This document shows, one piece after another, positions 53,677 to 63,804 of a stretch of DNA of 64,000 nt. The stretch spans positions 55,643 through 119,642 of the forward strand of contig JAKOVD010000107.1 in assembly GCA_029782215.1 (NCBI GenBank), given 5' to 3'. The translations under genes were made by a program, and so were the position numbers. The number at the start of each line of letters is the position of its first letter. Position 1 is the first letter of the stretch. The notes under the pieces are model-generated. The model was given only the letters and a program-made list of their open reading frames with translations, was not told the DNA's origin and did not search any database. The DNA is from Chloroflexota bacterium (GTDB lineage: Bacteria > Chloroflexota > Anaerolineae > J102).

Positions 53677-55011
53677 TCAACTTCCGCTGCGCAGCGCCTC
53701 AAGGGGCTTGCGCCAATAGTCGACGGCGGTCAGGCGGGCGCCCAGCTCATCCGGGTCTTCAGACTCGGGCTGCAGGGGGTAGGCGCCCAGCTCGTAGGCG
53801 GCGTCAAAGGCGGCCAGGATGCTCTGCGGGGGCACATCGCCAAGGATATTGTGGATGCTGGCAAACACAAAGCCGCCATCGGCGCCGAAAATGCGCAAGC
53901 GTCTGCGCACGTCCTCACGCACCTCGGCGGGGGTTCCAAAGGGCAGGACACGATGGGTGTCGACGCCGCCGCCCCAGAACACGATGTCCTTGCCAAAGCG
54001 CTGCTTGAGGACGTGCCCATCCATGTTGGCGGCATCGGTCTGCACCGAGTTGAAAATGTCCATGCCGGCGTCGACCAGGTCCGGCATGAGGGGAATGACG
54101 CTGCCATCGGTATGGTAGAACACGCCGGCATCGCAGTTTTCGTGCACGGCCTGGAACACCGCCCGGTGGCCGGGGAGCACGAACTGCCGGTAGTTCTCAA
54201 GCTTCATCATTGGCCCGCGCTGGTGGCCGATGTCATCGGCGAACATGAACACGTCGATGTATTCGCCCACGGCCGAGAGATAGCGCTTGATGCCTGTCAC
54301 CAGCTCGTGCGTCAGGCGTTCGAAGAAGTGCGCCGCCACCTTGGGCTTGGACACCATGTGCATGTAGATCTTGTCCCAGCCGATGATGCCCTGGGCGTTT
54401 TCCAGCACGGTGCCGAAGTAGTCGGCAACGACGGCCTTGTCGGTCGTTTCGTGCAGACGCCTGGCGAAGTCGCGTGCCCAAACAAGCTCCTCGTCGGTGA
54501 CACGGATGCGGCCCAGGAAGTTGCCCTCGTAGGTGTCGAACCAGAGGTCGATCTCGGCGTCCGTCTCCACCTCGCGCAGCGGCTGGTAGCGCAGTGAGAA
54601 GCCGTGGGTGCCTTCGCCGGGCGCCTCGGCCAACAGCTCACCGTTTTCGAACCACTGGTAGTCGCCCTGTTTGTTGCGGACGGGATTGAAGTCCACCGGC
54701 ACCAGGAACTCCGTGCCGTCGACAAAAGTCCACGGCTGCCATTCCACATTGGGGATGCCCAACGACATCTTGTAGCGCGGCAACGTCACGGTGTCGGCGT
54801 GGAGCCGCTCGCGGACGGCATCCTCCAGCTCGGCGATCTGGAGCCAGGTATGGTAGATGTGGGCCCTGCCTTCAGTAAGGCCCAGGTGTCGTTTCAGATT
54901 GCCGTAGGCGATGAGATTAATGCCGGTCACACCGGTGCCGCCTACGTCAATGGGCACGCGGTCAACAGGTTGGTGGCGGATCGTGGCACGGATGCGTTCG
55001 CGTGAATTCAT
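53677..55011 (-). CDS. UroD-like superfamily protein 3
   Basis: Protein of 444 residues. It begins MNSRERIRATIRHQPVDRVPIDVGGTGVTGINLIAYGNLKRHLGL, close to UroD-like protein 1 (DFGGGTSTTLVVEAYDNLKRHLDL), so these two form a subgroup. The site motif is FYHTDGSVIPLMPDLVDAGMDIFNSVQTD, again without the methyltransferase Cys. VDTHRVLPFGTPAEVREDV and FASIHNILGDVPPQSI are shared with protein 1. ATG 55011 follows AAAGGTG. The C-terminal 35 residues extend beyond the barrel. Activity unknown; placed directly upstream of rhaM. Confidence 0.83.
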   Translation of the reverse strand: MNSRERIRATIRHQPVDRVPIDVGGTGVTGINLIAYGNLKRHLGLTEGRAHIYHTWLQIAELEDAVRERLHADTVTLPRYKMSLGIPNVEWQPWTFVDGTEFLVPVDFNPVRNKQGDYQWFENGELLAEAPGEGTHGFSLRYQPLREVETDAEIDLWFDTYEGNFLGRIRVTDEELVWARDFARRLHETTDKAVVADYFGTVLENAQGIIGWDKIYMHMVSKPKVAAHFFERLTHELVTGIKRYLSAVGEYIDVFMFADDIGHQRGPMMKLENYRQFVLPGHRAVFQAVHENCDAGVFYHTDGSVIPLMPDLVDAGMDIFNSVQTDAANMDGHVLKQRFGKDIVFWGGGVDTHRVLPFGTPAEVREDVRRRLRIFGADGGFVFASIHNILGDVPPQSILAAFDAAYELGAYPLQPESEDPDELGARLTAVDYWRKPLEALRSGS

Positions 55012-55057
55012 GACACCTTTGCGGATGTGAGGGGTGGCGCCGGGAGGCGCAGGCGGG

Positions 55058-55957
55058 TCAGAGGTCGAAGCGCCAAGACTGCAGCCGCTGGGGGACGTGC
55101 ACGACGGGCGCCAGGCGCGGGTAGGTACGGTGGAAGCGCCGCTCGAGCTCCGGCTCCGGCAGGGCGCCGCCAGGGTCTTCCCAACCGGAGTAGTGAACGA
55201 GATAGGCGCCGTAGCGCTGCCGATCCGGCGCATACTCCAGCTCGAGCTGGTCGAAAAAGCCTGATTCCGCCAGAAGCTGGATGCCGGCGTGGCCGGTCAG
55301 GGTGGACATGGGCGTCCACGTGGCGCCCTCGACCAGGGCGAGGGCGGGACGGCGAATGGCGACGATCTGGTCGGGCGCGAGCGGCGGTGTTCGCAAGTCC
55401 CACCCGATCAGGACCTTGTGGCCGGGGCCGGCGCTGGCGGTGAAGATCACGGCGCCGGGACAGTGGTCCACCGCCACGGCCTGGACGGCAATGGGGCCGA
55501 TTGTGACGGTCTGGCCGGGGATGAGCGGGACATGCGCCAGTGTACGCCCGCCGGTGTAGCCCCAGCGATGGGTGTTGTAGAGGTGCTCCTGTGTCTCGGC
55601 GGTGCAGTGCACGGCCAGCGGCGGGCGCACGTTGTGGACATAATCGCCGCCGCGGCGTTGGCAATAGATCTCCGCCAGGAGCATCAGCTCGGCATGATGG
55701 TCGATGTGACCGTGGGTGATGAAGACGGTCAGTGGCTGATCCCAGACCGCTTCCTCGCCGATTTCGGCGCTGAGGTCGGCCAGACTCTCGAGCGTGCCGA
55801 GGCCGCAGTCAAAGAGGATGTTGGCGCGCACGGCGCCGTTCTCGACGTGCGCCAGCAGACCGCTGACGTTGCCGCCCTGGCGCTGCCCGAATCGCCGCTT
55901 CTCGATCCAGTAGGCGTAGTCCTTGTTGAGCTGCCTGTAGACGATGTGATTGCTCAT
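55058..55957 (-). CDS. MBL-fold metallohydrolase
   Basis: Protein of 299 residues with the metallo-beta-lactamase metal motif ITHGHIDHHAEL, a preceding ILFDCGLGTLESLADL and a later His-containing AVDHCPGAVIFTASAG and GWDLRTPPLAP. The end LVHYSGWEDPGGALPEPELERRF is not typical of a lactamase. It may hydrolyse a lactone, phosphoester or thioester; a sugar lactone is plausible here. ATG 55957 lies five bases after the stop of UroD-like protein 4; ATG 55975 would overlap it. Confidence 0.85.
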   Translation of the reverse strand: MSNHIVYRQLNKDYAYWIEKRRFGQRQGGNVSGLLAHVENGAVRANILFDCGLGTLESLADLSAEIGEEAVWDQPLTVFITHGHIDHHAELMLLAEIYCQRRGGDYVHNVRPPLAVHCTAETQEHLYNTHRWGYTGGRTLAHVPLIPGQTVTIGPIAVQAVAVDHCPGAVIFTASAGPGHKVLIGWDLRTPPLAPDQIVAIRRPALALVEGATWTPMSTLTGHAGIQLLAESGFFDQLELEYAPDRQRYGAYLVHYSGWEDPGGALPEPELERRFHRTYPRLAPVVHVPQRLQSWRFDL

Positions 55958-55961
55958 GCTC

Positions 55962-56960
55962 TCAGCGGGTGGCACCGGCGGCCGTCCCGTACTGCCGCGC
56001 CAGCTCGCCGACCAGGGTGTAGGCCCTGATCAGCTTTTGCGGCGCAATGTCGGGCTGCACGAAGTGACCGGTATTGAAGATGAAACCGCCACCCGGGGCA
56101 TAGATGGCAAAGCGGCCGCGGATATAGTCGTCGAGCTCGTCACTGTCCAGCCGGTAGAGCCCGTCGATGACATCGAGGGAGCCGTAGACGATCAGCTTGT
56201 CGCCATAGCCGGCCTTGATGGTGGCCGGGTCCATGCCGGCGCTTTCCTGCACGGGGTGCATGGAGTCATAGCCGATGGCCACCAGCTCATCCATGATGTT
56301 CATGATGTAGCCATCGCTGTGCAGGTTGACCCACACGCCCCGGCCCTTGATATGCTTGACGACGCGCTCGGCATAGGGAGCGATCATCTTGCGCCACATG
56401 CGGGGGGAAAAGAGCATGTTCTGGTTGCTCCCCCAGTCATCGGACAAAGTGACGATGTCCACGCCGGCGTCGATGCAGCTATCGGCCAGGCCGCACAGCC
56501 AGTCGGCATAGCGATCGAACCAGCTCGACATCAGGGCGGGACTCTTGCCCAGGTGCATCCAGCTACTCTCGATGCCGATGATGCGGCTGGTGCCCTCGAC
56601 AATGCCCCACAGATGGGCGATCACTGCCCGCTTGCTGCCCTGCTCCTCGACGGCGCGGGCCACGCTGACGCCGGCGAAGTCAGGGTTCCAGGCCTCATAG
56701 GTGATCCAGAAGGGATCACGGGGGTCGCCGGGGTTGAAGTCCGCCAGCTCGCTCACGTCGAGCAGCCGTCCGGTCTGGTTCGGCCAGGGCACGAAGCTCA
56801 TGAACAGGTCCAGGCCGAATTCGTCCATGAACTGCTCACGCGTGCCGTAGTCGGCCTGGAGCATGTCCAGGAACTGCTTCTGGTAGAGCATGCAGTCGAT
56901 CGGCGTGCGGTCGGTGGGCTCCCGCCGGTAAGTGGCGAGCACGCGTTCTTTCGAGTTCAC
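55962..56960 (-). CDS. UroD-like superfamily protein 4
   Basis: Protein of 332 residues starting at GTG 56960 (VNSKERVLATYRREPTDRTPID), with GGAGA upstream. The site motif is VNLHSDGYIMNIMDELVAIGYDSMHPVQESAGMDP, with Asp in place of the methyltransferase Cys. LIVYGSLDVIDGLYRLDSDELDDYI and GGGFIFNTGHFVQPDIAPQKL match the barrel end of the family. It is shorter than the other copies, lacking part of the N-terminal insertion. Neighbours are the DUF4037 and MBL-fold genes. Confidence 0.82.
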   Translation of the reverse strand: MNSKERVLATYRREPTDRTPIDCMLYQKQFLDMLQADYGTREQFMDEFGLDLFMSFVPWPNQTGRLLDVSELADFNPGDPRDPFWITYEAWNPDFAGVSVARAVEEQGSKRAVIAHLWGIVEGTSRIIGIESSWMHLGKSPALMSSWFDRYADWLCGLADSCIDAGVDIVTLSDDWGSNQNMLFSPRMWRKMIAPYAERVVKHIKGRGVWVNLHSDGYIMNIMDELVAIGYDSMHPVQESAGMDPATIKAGYGDKLIVYGSLDVIDGLYRLDSDELDDYIRGRFAIYAPGGGFIFNTGHFVQPDIAPQKLIRAYTLVGELARQYGTAAGATR

Positions 56961-56983
56961 TTGTTGTCTCCGATGAGGCTGGG

Positions 56984-58039
56984 CTAGGCAGAGCGTGGGG
57001 TGAGGTTCAGCAGACCATCCCAGGTCTCGATGTCCAGCCCGGCGACGTAGTTGCTGTGGAAGGCCTCGAGGTGAACCTGGTCCCACACCGGCACGATGCT
57101 GCGCAGGTCGGGGCTGATCTGCTTGAGGATTTCGGCGTAGGCGTGCTCCATCAGCCGGTAGCCCGAGGTGGGAGAGATGGCAAAGGCCGGATGAGGGGGG
57201 ATGATGCCGTCCGCCACCATGGTCTCATCCAGGAGGTCCGCCAACTCGTGCAGCAGGTCCAGCTTCCGTTCCCAGGGCGTGGCCAGCAAGGTCGATTCCT
57301 CGACGATGGCCTTGATGGGTTGGCCGAGGCGCGGCAGCCTGGGCAGAAAGGCGTAGGTCCACTTGTCATAGGGACAGTAGACCTTTTCCAGCATGAAGCC
57401 GAGCTGCACGCCGAGCCGGAGTCCGCGGGCGAAGGTGATGGTGGCGTAGTACTCGTTGTGCCGAAGCAGGGCCCGTTTGAGCGCATAGACGCCCATGCCC
57501 GACATATAGCGGCACCAATGCGCGATCCGCCGCCGGCGCACCGGTTCCGGGTAGTAGGCATTGAAGGCCCGGCGAATGGCCGAAAAGCAGCCTGATTCAT
57601 CCAGCCAAATCTCGCCATTGACGATGTGAATGATGTCCTCTTCGGGGATGCTGAGCCACTCCGCGTCGCTCTCGGGGGGCTTGACAATGCCGATGGTGCG
57701 CGCCAGATAGGCTTCCAAGCTGGTCAACGAGAGTCCCTTGCCGCCTGTAAGACCCTCGCGCAGCGAGTGTCCCATGTAGGTGTCCGGCAGATCGGCTTCG
57801 ATCGTGGACTGGATCTGTTCCAGGCGTCCGCGGATGAGGTAATCCGGCATCAGGGCATTGATGCGGATGCCCCAATGGTGGTCGCTGGAATACTCGTCGT
57901 CAAGGCCGAGCACTTCCGAGCCGTAGCCAAACACGCCAAAGGCGGTCTGTGAAGTCTCGACCGGGAACTCCTTGCGCAGGATGGGCAAGAGGACGTCGAA
58001 GAAGAACCCTCGACTGACATCGACAATGGATTCGGCCAT
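56984..58039 (-). CDS. DUF4037 (nucleotidyltransferase-like) protein
   Basis: Protein of 351 residues. The N-terminal part FGVFGYGSEVLGLDDEYSSDHHWGIRINALM matches DUF4037, in which GSxxxGxDD...SDHHWG resembles the acidic pair of a nucleotidyltransferase fold. The C-terminal helical half (about 150-350) contains HWCRYMSGMGVYALKRALLR and is similar to proteins that bind sugar phosphates or nucleotides. No activity is known for the family. ATG 58039 follows GGGAG. It is sandwiched between UroD-like proteins 5 and 4. Confidence 0.82.
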   Translation of the reverse strand: MAESIVDVSRGFFFDVLLPILRKEFPVETSQTAFGVFGYGSEVLGLDDEYSSDHHWGIRINALMPDYLIRGRLEQIQSTIEADLPDTYMGHSLREGLTGGKGLSLTSLEAYLARTIGIVKPPESDAEWLSIPEEDIIHIVNGEIWLDESGCFSAIRRAFNAYYPEPVRRRRIAHWCRYMSGMGVYALKRALLRHNEYYATITFARGLRLGVQLGFMLEKVYCPYDKWTYAFLPRLPRLGQPIKAIVEESTLLATPWERKLDLLHELADLLDETMVADGIIPPHPAFAISPTSGYRLMEHAYAEILKQISPDLRSIVPVWDQVHLEAFHSNYVAGLDIETWDGLLNLTPRSA

Positions 58040-58090
58040 AGTTGCTCCCGTTTGGGCAGGTGTTGGCGCAGCAAGCGCCACCCAGCATCG

Positions 58091-59377
58091 CTAGATGGCG
58101 CCGCTGGCGTCGATGATCTCGTTCAGACGGTTGCGGTAATACTTGAACTGCTCCCAGCTCACGCCGGGGGAGATGCAGTGATCGCCAAAGGGGACGTAGC
58201 CGCCGTGCTTGAGCAAGGCCGCCACCGGCACCAGGAACTCCTCGATGCGCTTGGGACCGAGGGCCATATCGTACTTGGGGACGCCGCCCATCATCTGGAA
58301 CCGGGGGTACTGCTTGCGCAGCTTGACGACGTCCATGCCCGCCGAGGTTTCCATCGGGTACATCCCGGTGACGCCGACCGCCAGGAACTGGGGGATCAGC
58401 TTCTCGATGTTGCCGTCCGTGTCGACCAGGACGGTGTCAACGCCCTTGCCAGCCAGGAAGTCGGTGATGCGGCGGTAGCAGGGGGCCATGAATTCCTCGA
58501 AGTGGGCGGGCGACACCATCGTGCCCATGGTCGAGGACATATCCTCCCAAATATGGCAGCAGTCGATATCGACGTCCGCCATGATCTCTTCCCAGACGGA
58601 GATCCAAAGGGTGGTCAGATGTCTGAGGATATCGTGGACCAGATCGGGCTGGTCGTAGTACAGATAGAAGACATTCTGATAGCCAATGAGGTGGACGAGC
58701 GTGCCGAAGAAGCCGCAGGGGTAGCCGCCCACGGCCAACGGATAGTCGCGCTGTCTATATTCTTCGACCCACCAATCCCAGTTGGCAGGGAAACGGTCGC
58801 GGATGTTGTCCAGGCTCAGACGCTCCTCCTTGATGCGCTGCCAGGAGTTCCAGTCCTTGATCGGCCAGTCCACGGAGCTGGGGATGACGCGTTCGTGCTT
58901 ATGGAACTGGCGTTTGACGCCGTCCACATCGACGTAGGTCATATAGCGCTCATCTTCCTTCAGGACCTCCGGCTCGAAGAAGGGGTGGAAGAGCTGCTCC
59001 ACCGGCACCATGGCCGTGCTCCTGTCGAAGCCGAAGTAGTCCATCACGTCCAGCGCCAGCGGGAAACCCTGGCTGGGCCAATAGAGCGCCCCGCCCCAAA
59101 TGGCGATGCCATCGGGGAGCTCAATGTCCTGCTCGCGCTCATCGTAGAACTTCTCAAGGTAGGTGCGGTTGCGCCGCCATTCATACGTCCAGGCGCTGGT
59201 GTAGAGCGAGGCGCCGACGGTCGTCAGCCGCGTGGGCAGATTGGTGCCGTATTTCTTTGGCAGTCCTTCCCGATACCACTGTTTGATGTTTTCGCCCCAG
59301 AAGCCGAATTCCCATTTGAGGGTCCGCACATTGGGGTTGAAGTGCATGACCTCGAGAAAGCGTTCGCGGGAGTTCAT
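58091..59377 (-). CDS. UroD-like superfamily protein 5 (most divergent)
   Basis: Protein of 428 residues. It begins MNSRERFLEVMHFNPNVRTLKWEFGFWGENIKQWY: the MNSRER start is shared, but the P-DRVP element is lost. The site motif is LVDTDGNIEKLIPQFLAVGVTGMYPMETSAGMD, with Asp in place of the family's His as well as the methyltransferase Cys. GGVPKYDMALGPKRIEEFL and PFGDHCISPGVSWEQFKYY end the barrel. It lies first after the binding-protein gene. GAGG lies upstream of the ATG 59377. Confidence 0.8.
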   Translation of the reverse strand: MNSRERFLEVMHFNPNVRTLKWEFGFWGENIKQWYREGLPKKYGTNLPTRLTTVGASLYTSAWTYEWRRNRTYLEKFYDEREQDIELPDGIAIWGGALYWPSQGFPLALDVMDYFGFDRSTAMVPVEQLFHPFFEPEVLKEDERYMTYVDVDGVKRQFHKHERVIPSSVDWPIKDWNSWQRIKEERLSLDNIRDRFPANWDWWVEEYRQRDYPLAVGGYPCGFFGTLVHLIGYQNVFYLYYDQPDLVHDILRHLTTLWISVWEEIMADVDIDCCHIWEDMSSTMGTMVSPAHFEEFMAPCYRRITDFLAGKGVDTVLVDTDGNIEKLIPQFLAVGVTGMYPMETSAGMDVVKLRKQYPRFQMMGGVPKYDMALGPKRIEEFLVPVAALLKHGGYVPFGDHCISPGVSWEQFKYYRNRLNEIIDASGAI

Positions 59378-59445
59378 GGTTTGCCTCACTTGACTTTAGG
59401 TCGCGTTTCTGAAGCCCAAAACGTGGCCACGCGGGGGATTCTGCG

Positions 59446-59480
59446 AGAGGGCCGCAGTCCGGAAGGGGCTGCGGCCCTCT
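59446..59480 (-). terminator. Intercistronic hairpin after the binding-protein gene
   Basis: AGAGGGCCGCAG (59446-59457) pairs perfectly with CTGCGGCCCTCT (59469-59480) around an 11-base loop, 86 bases after the binding-protein stop. No T-run follows on the minus strand, so it is more likely an attenuator or mRNA-end stabiliser, common after sugar-binding-protein genes. The rest of the 59378-59566 gap is empty. Confidence 0.65.
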
Positions 59481-59566
59481 GCAAGAGTCAGTTTGTCCGG
59501 ATCTCCAGGAGGCCGTGGCGAGTGTGCGCCTGCGAAGTGCCGACCTCAGGGATGGGTGGAGTGCAG

Positions 59567-62485
59567 TTACTTGGCGGCGGCTTCGACGTTGTCCTTATTG
59601 TATACCGTGAAGGGGCCCATTAGCACGCGCAGACCATTGGCGCGGGTGGGGTCCTTTTCGATGGTATACGTGCCCATACGGCCTGCCTCGAAACGCTCGC
59701 CGATCGTGCCCTTGAGCTGGCCGGTGCCGAGCAGGTAGGAGACGTAGTAGGTCAGGTAGCCGAGGTCGACGAAGGACCAGAGGGCGAACTCAGGGGCGCA
59801 GCCGGCCTTGGTGTAGGCCAACATCTCCGAGGGCAGACCCAAACCGGAGACCTTGACCTTGTCACAGAGTTGCTCGTCCTGCATGGCCTTGGCGGCGGCG
59901 ACGATGCCCACAGAAGTCGGGGCCATGATCAGCTTCAGGTCGGGGTACTTGTCGATCAGACCCAGCGCCTGCTTGTAGGACTCCTCGGACTGGTCATTGC
60001 CGTAGACGGTGTCCACAAGCTGCAGCTTGGCATACTTTGGATCCTTCAGAGCCTCCTTAAAGGCTGCAATCCAGGCGTTCTGGTTGGCAGCGTCGGGAGA
60101 GGCAGAGAGGATGGCGAATTTGCCGCCGTCGGCGCCCATGATGTTCAGGGACATGTCGGCCATGACCTTGCCGATCTCGTTGAAGTCGACCTGGGCGACG
60201 AAGACCTGCTCGCCCTCACCCGACGGAATGGGCGAATCCCAGGTGACAACGCTCATGCCCTTTTCACGGGCGGCCTTCACGGCCGGAACGATCTGATCGC
60301 CGGAGTTGTTGGAGATCATGATCGCCTGCTTGCCCTGGGTGGCGGCGTTGGTGACGATTTCGATCTGGCCGGCGACGCTGTTCTCAGGCGTGGGGCCCAG
60401 GAACTCCATCTTCTCGGGGTTCTTGAGCTCGGCAGCGGCCTCTTCGGCGCCCTTGTTGGCCTGGTCGAAGGGGAGGATGCCCAGGAACTTGGGCAGCAGC
60501 ACCATCTTCAGCGCTTCGCCCGTCTTTGCCTTGACCGGAGCAGCCTGGCCCGTCAGCGACGGGGCGGCAGCCTCGATGTTGTCCTTGTTGTAGACCGTGA
60601 AGGGACCCATGAGGACGCGCAGGCCCTTCGCGCGGGTCGGGTCCTTGTCGATGGTGTACGTGCCCATGCGACCGGCCTCGAAACGCTCGCCGACCTCACC
60701 CTTGAGCTGACCGTTGGCAAGCAGGTAGCTGAGGTAGTAGGTGAGGTAGCCGAGGTCGACGAAGGACCAGAGGGCGAACTCAGGAGCGCAGCCCGCCTTG
60801 GTGTAGGCGGCCATCTCCGAAGGCAGACCGAGACCGGAGACCTTGACCTTGTCGCAGAGGCCCTCGTCCTGCAGAGCCTTGGCAGCGGCGACGATGCCCA
60901 CCGACGTGGGAGCCATGATCAGCTTCATGTCGGGGTATTTGTCGACCAGGGCCAGCGCCTGCTTGTAGGATTCCTCGGACTGGTCGTTGCCGTAGACGGT
61001 GTCCAGGAGCTCAAGCTTGGAATACTTGGGATCCTTGAGCGCATCCTTCATGGCCGCGATCCAGGCATTCTGGTTGGCGGCGTCAGGGGAAGCGGAGAGG
61101 ATGGCGAACTTGCCGCCGTCGGCTCCCAGGATCTTCAGGGCCATGTCGGCCATGACCTTGCCGGTTTCGGCGAAGTCGACCTGAGCCACGAACACCTGCT
61201 CGCCATCGCTTGAGGGGATGGGCGAGTCCCAGGTGACGACGGTGACGCCCTTGTCGCGGGCGGCTTTGGCCGCGGGCACGATCTGGTCGCCGGAGTTGTT
61301 GGAGATCATGATGGCGTTGGCGCCCTGGGTAGTGGCGTTGGTCACGATCTCGATCTGGCCGGCGACGCTGTTCTCGGGCGTGGGGCCCAGGAACTGCAGT
61401 TTCTCGGGGTTCTTGAGCTCGGCGGCGGCCTCTTCGGCGCCCTTGTGGGCCTCGTCGAAGGGAAGGATGCCAAGGAACTTGGGCAGCAGCACCATCTTGG
61501 TTGCCTTACCCGGCTCTGCCTTGACGACCTTGGCCTCACCGGTCAGCGACGGGGCGGCAGCTCCGATGTTGTCCTTGTTGTAGACCGTGAAGGGGCCCAT
61601 GAGGACGCGCAGGCCCTTCTCGCGGGTCGGGTCCTTGGTGATGGTGTACTCGCCCATGCGGCCGGCCTTGAAGCTGGCGCCTTCCTTCGCTTCCAACTGG
61701 CCGGTGGACAGGAGGTAGCTGAGGTAGTAGGTGAGGTAGCCGAGGTCGACAAAGGACCAGAGGGCGAACTCAGGAGCGCAGCCCGCCTTGTTGTAGGCGG
61801 CCATCTCCGAAGGCAGACCGAGACCGGAGACCTTGACCTTGTCGCAGAGGCCCTCGTCCTGCATGGCCTTGGCAGCGGCGACGATGCCCACCGACGTGGG
61901 AGCCATGATCAGCTTCATGTCGGGGTATTTGTCGACCAGGGCCAGCGCCTGCTTGTATGATTCCTCAGACTGGTCGTTGCCGTAGACGGTGTCCAGGAGC
62001 TCAAGCTTGGAATACTTGGGATCCTTGAGCGCATCCTTCATGGCCGCGATCCAGGCATTCTGGTTGGCGGCGTCAGGAGAGGCGGAGAGGATGGCGAACT
62101 TGCCGCCGTCGGCTCCCAGGATATTCAAGGCCATGTCGGCCATGACCTTGCCGGTTTCGGCGAAGTCGACCTGGGCCACGAACACCTGCTCGCCATCGCT
62201 TGAGGGGATGGGCGAGTCCCAGGTGACGACGGTGACGCCCTTGTCGCGGGCGGCCTTGGCCGCGGGCACGATCTGGTCGCCGGAGTTGTTGGAGATCATG
62301 ATGGCGTTGGCGCCCTGGGTAGTGGCGTTGGTCACGATCTCGATCTGGCCGGCGACGCTGTTCTCGGGCGTGGGGCCCAGGAACTGCAGCTTCTCAGGGT
62401 TCTGAAGCTCGGCAGCGGCCTCTTCGGCGCCCTTGTGGGCCTCGTCGAAGGGGAGGATGCCAAGGAACTTGGGCAGCAGCACCAT
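59567..62485 (-). repeat. Three in-frame 990-bp tandem repeats within the binding-protein gene
   Basis: The KMV segment recurs with Met codons at 62485, 61495 and 60505, exactly 990 bp (330 codons) apart. Copies 1 and 2 are nearly identical in DNA; copy 3 is more diverged, for example QANKG against EAHKG. This points to two successive duplications, the last recent. Confidence 0.92.
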
Positions 62486-62722
62486 TTTGGAGGCTACTCC
62501 CTTCTTGGCCTCAACGGCAGCAGCCGCCTTCGGCGCTTCGGTGGCCTTGGGGGCCTCGGTGGCCTTGGGCGCTTCGGTCGCCTTAGGGGCCTCGGTGGCC
62601 TTAGGGGCTTCGGTGGCCTTTGGCGCCGCAGTGGGTGCCGGGGTGGCAGCGCCGCCGCAGGCAGCCAGCAGCAGCGAAGCGATCACCAGCAGATTGATCA
62701 GCACCAGCAAAGACTTCTTCAT
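59567..62722 (-). CDS. Sugar ABC-transporter binding lipoprotein with three tandem RhaS-like domains
   Basis: Lipoprotein of 1051 residues; ATG 62722 has AGGAGG five bases upstream. Signal peptide with lipobox LLAAC (Cys22), then KATEAP hexapeptide repeats (about 34-66). Three complete periplasmic-binding-protein type 1 domains follow: residues about 80-409, 410-739 and 740-1051, each starting [15 protein letters not shown] and ending [11 protein letters not shown]. Within each, [55 protein letters not shown] and [12 protein letters not shown] correspond to the E. coli/rhizobial RhaS order, so rhamnose or a similar sugar is the likely ligand. Ordinary members have one domain of about 320 residues. 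It is followed by the catabolic genes. Confidence 0.9.
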   Translation of the reverse strand: MKKSLLVLINLLVIASLLLAACGGAATPAPTAAPKATEAPKATEAPKATEAPKATEAPKATEAPKAAAAVEAKKGVASKMVLLPKFLGILPFDEAHKGAEEAAAELQNPEKLQFLGPTPENSVAGQIEIVTNATTQGANAIMISNNSGDQIVPAAKAARDKGVTVVTWDSPIPSSDGEQVFVAQVDFAETGKVMADMALNILGADGGKFAILSASPDAANQNAWIAAMKDALKDPKYSKLELLDTVYGNDQSEESYKQALALVDKYPDMKLIMAPTSVGIVAAAKAMQDEGLCDKVKVSGLGLPSEMAAYNKAGCAPEFALWSFVDLGYLTYYLSYLLSTGQLEAKEGASFKAGRMGEYTITKDPTREKGLRVLMGPFTVYNKDNIGAAAPSLTGEAKVVKAEPGKATKMVLLPKFLGILPFDEAHKGAEEAAAELKNPEKLQFLGPTPENSVAGQIEIVTNATTQGANAIMISNNSGDQIVPAAKAARDKGVTVVTWDSPIPSSDGEQVFVAQVDFAETGKVMADMALKILGADGGKFAILSASPDAANQNAWIAAMKDALKDPKYSKLELLDTVYGNDQSEESYKQALALVDKYPDMKLIMAPTSVGIVAAAKALQDEGLCDKVKVSGLGLPSEMAAYTKAGCAPEFALWSFVDLGYLTYYLSYLLANGQLKGEVGERFEAGRMGTYTIDKDPTRAKGLRVLMGPFTVYNKDNIEAAAPSLTGQAAPVKAKTGEALKMVLLPKFLGILPFDQANKGAEEAAAELKNPEKMEFLGPTPENSVAGQIEIVTNAATQGKQAIMISNNSGDQIVPAVKAAREKGMSVVTWDSPIPSGEGEQVFVAQVDFNEIGKVMADMSLNIMGADGGKFAILSASPDAANQNAWIAAFKEALKDPKYAKLQLVDTVYGNDQSEESYKQALGLIDKYPDLKLIMAPTSVGIVAAAKAMQDEQLCDKVKVSGLGLPSEMLAYTKAGCAPEFALWSFVDLGYLTYYVSYLLGTGQLKGTIGERFEAGRMGTYTIEKDPTRANGLRVLMGPFTVYNKDNVEAAAK

Positions 62723-62816
62723 CTGTTCCTCCTTGGGAAGTTGGGTGACGAGGGTGGTGGCGAGTAAGGGCAGTGATGTGAAGTGTGTGTTTGGTTTCGG
62801 GTTTGGACCTCCTTGG

Positions 62817-63800
<984 letters not shown>

Positions 63801-63804
63801 CCTA

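Noticed and set aside
44548..59377. Annotation of the UroD-like genes as corrinoid methyltransferases (MtaA/CmuA type)
   Set aside because: The zinc-binding HxC motif is replaced by HxD or DxD in every copy, and no corrinoid protein or activation gene is seen.
62517..62625. Short tandem repeats that could be taken for a CRISPR or minisatellite
   Set aside because: They are 18-bp units encoding the KATEAP linker of the binding lipoprotein, with no spacers.
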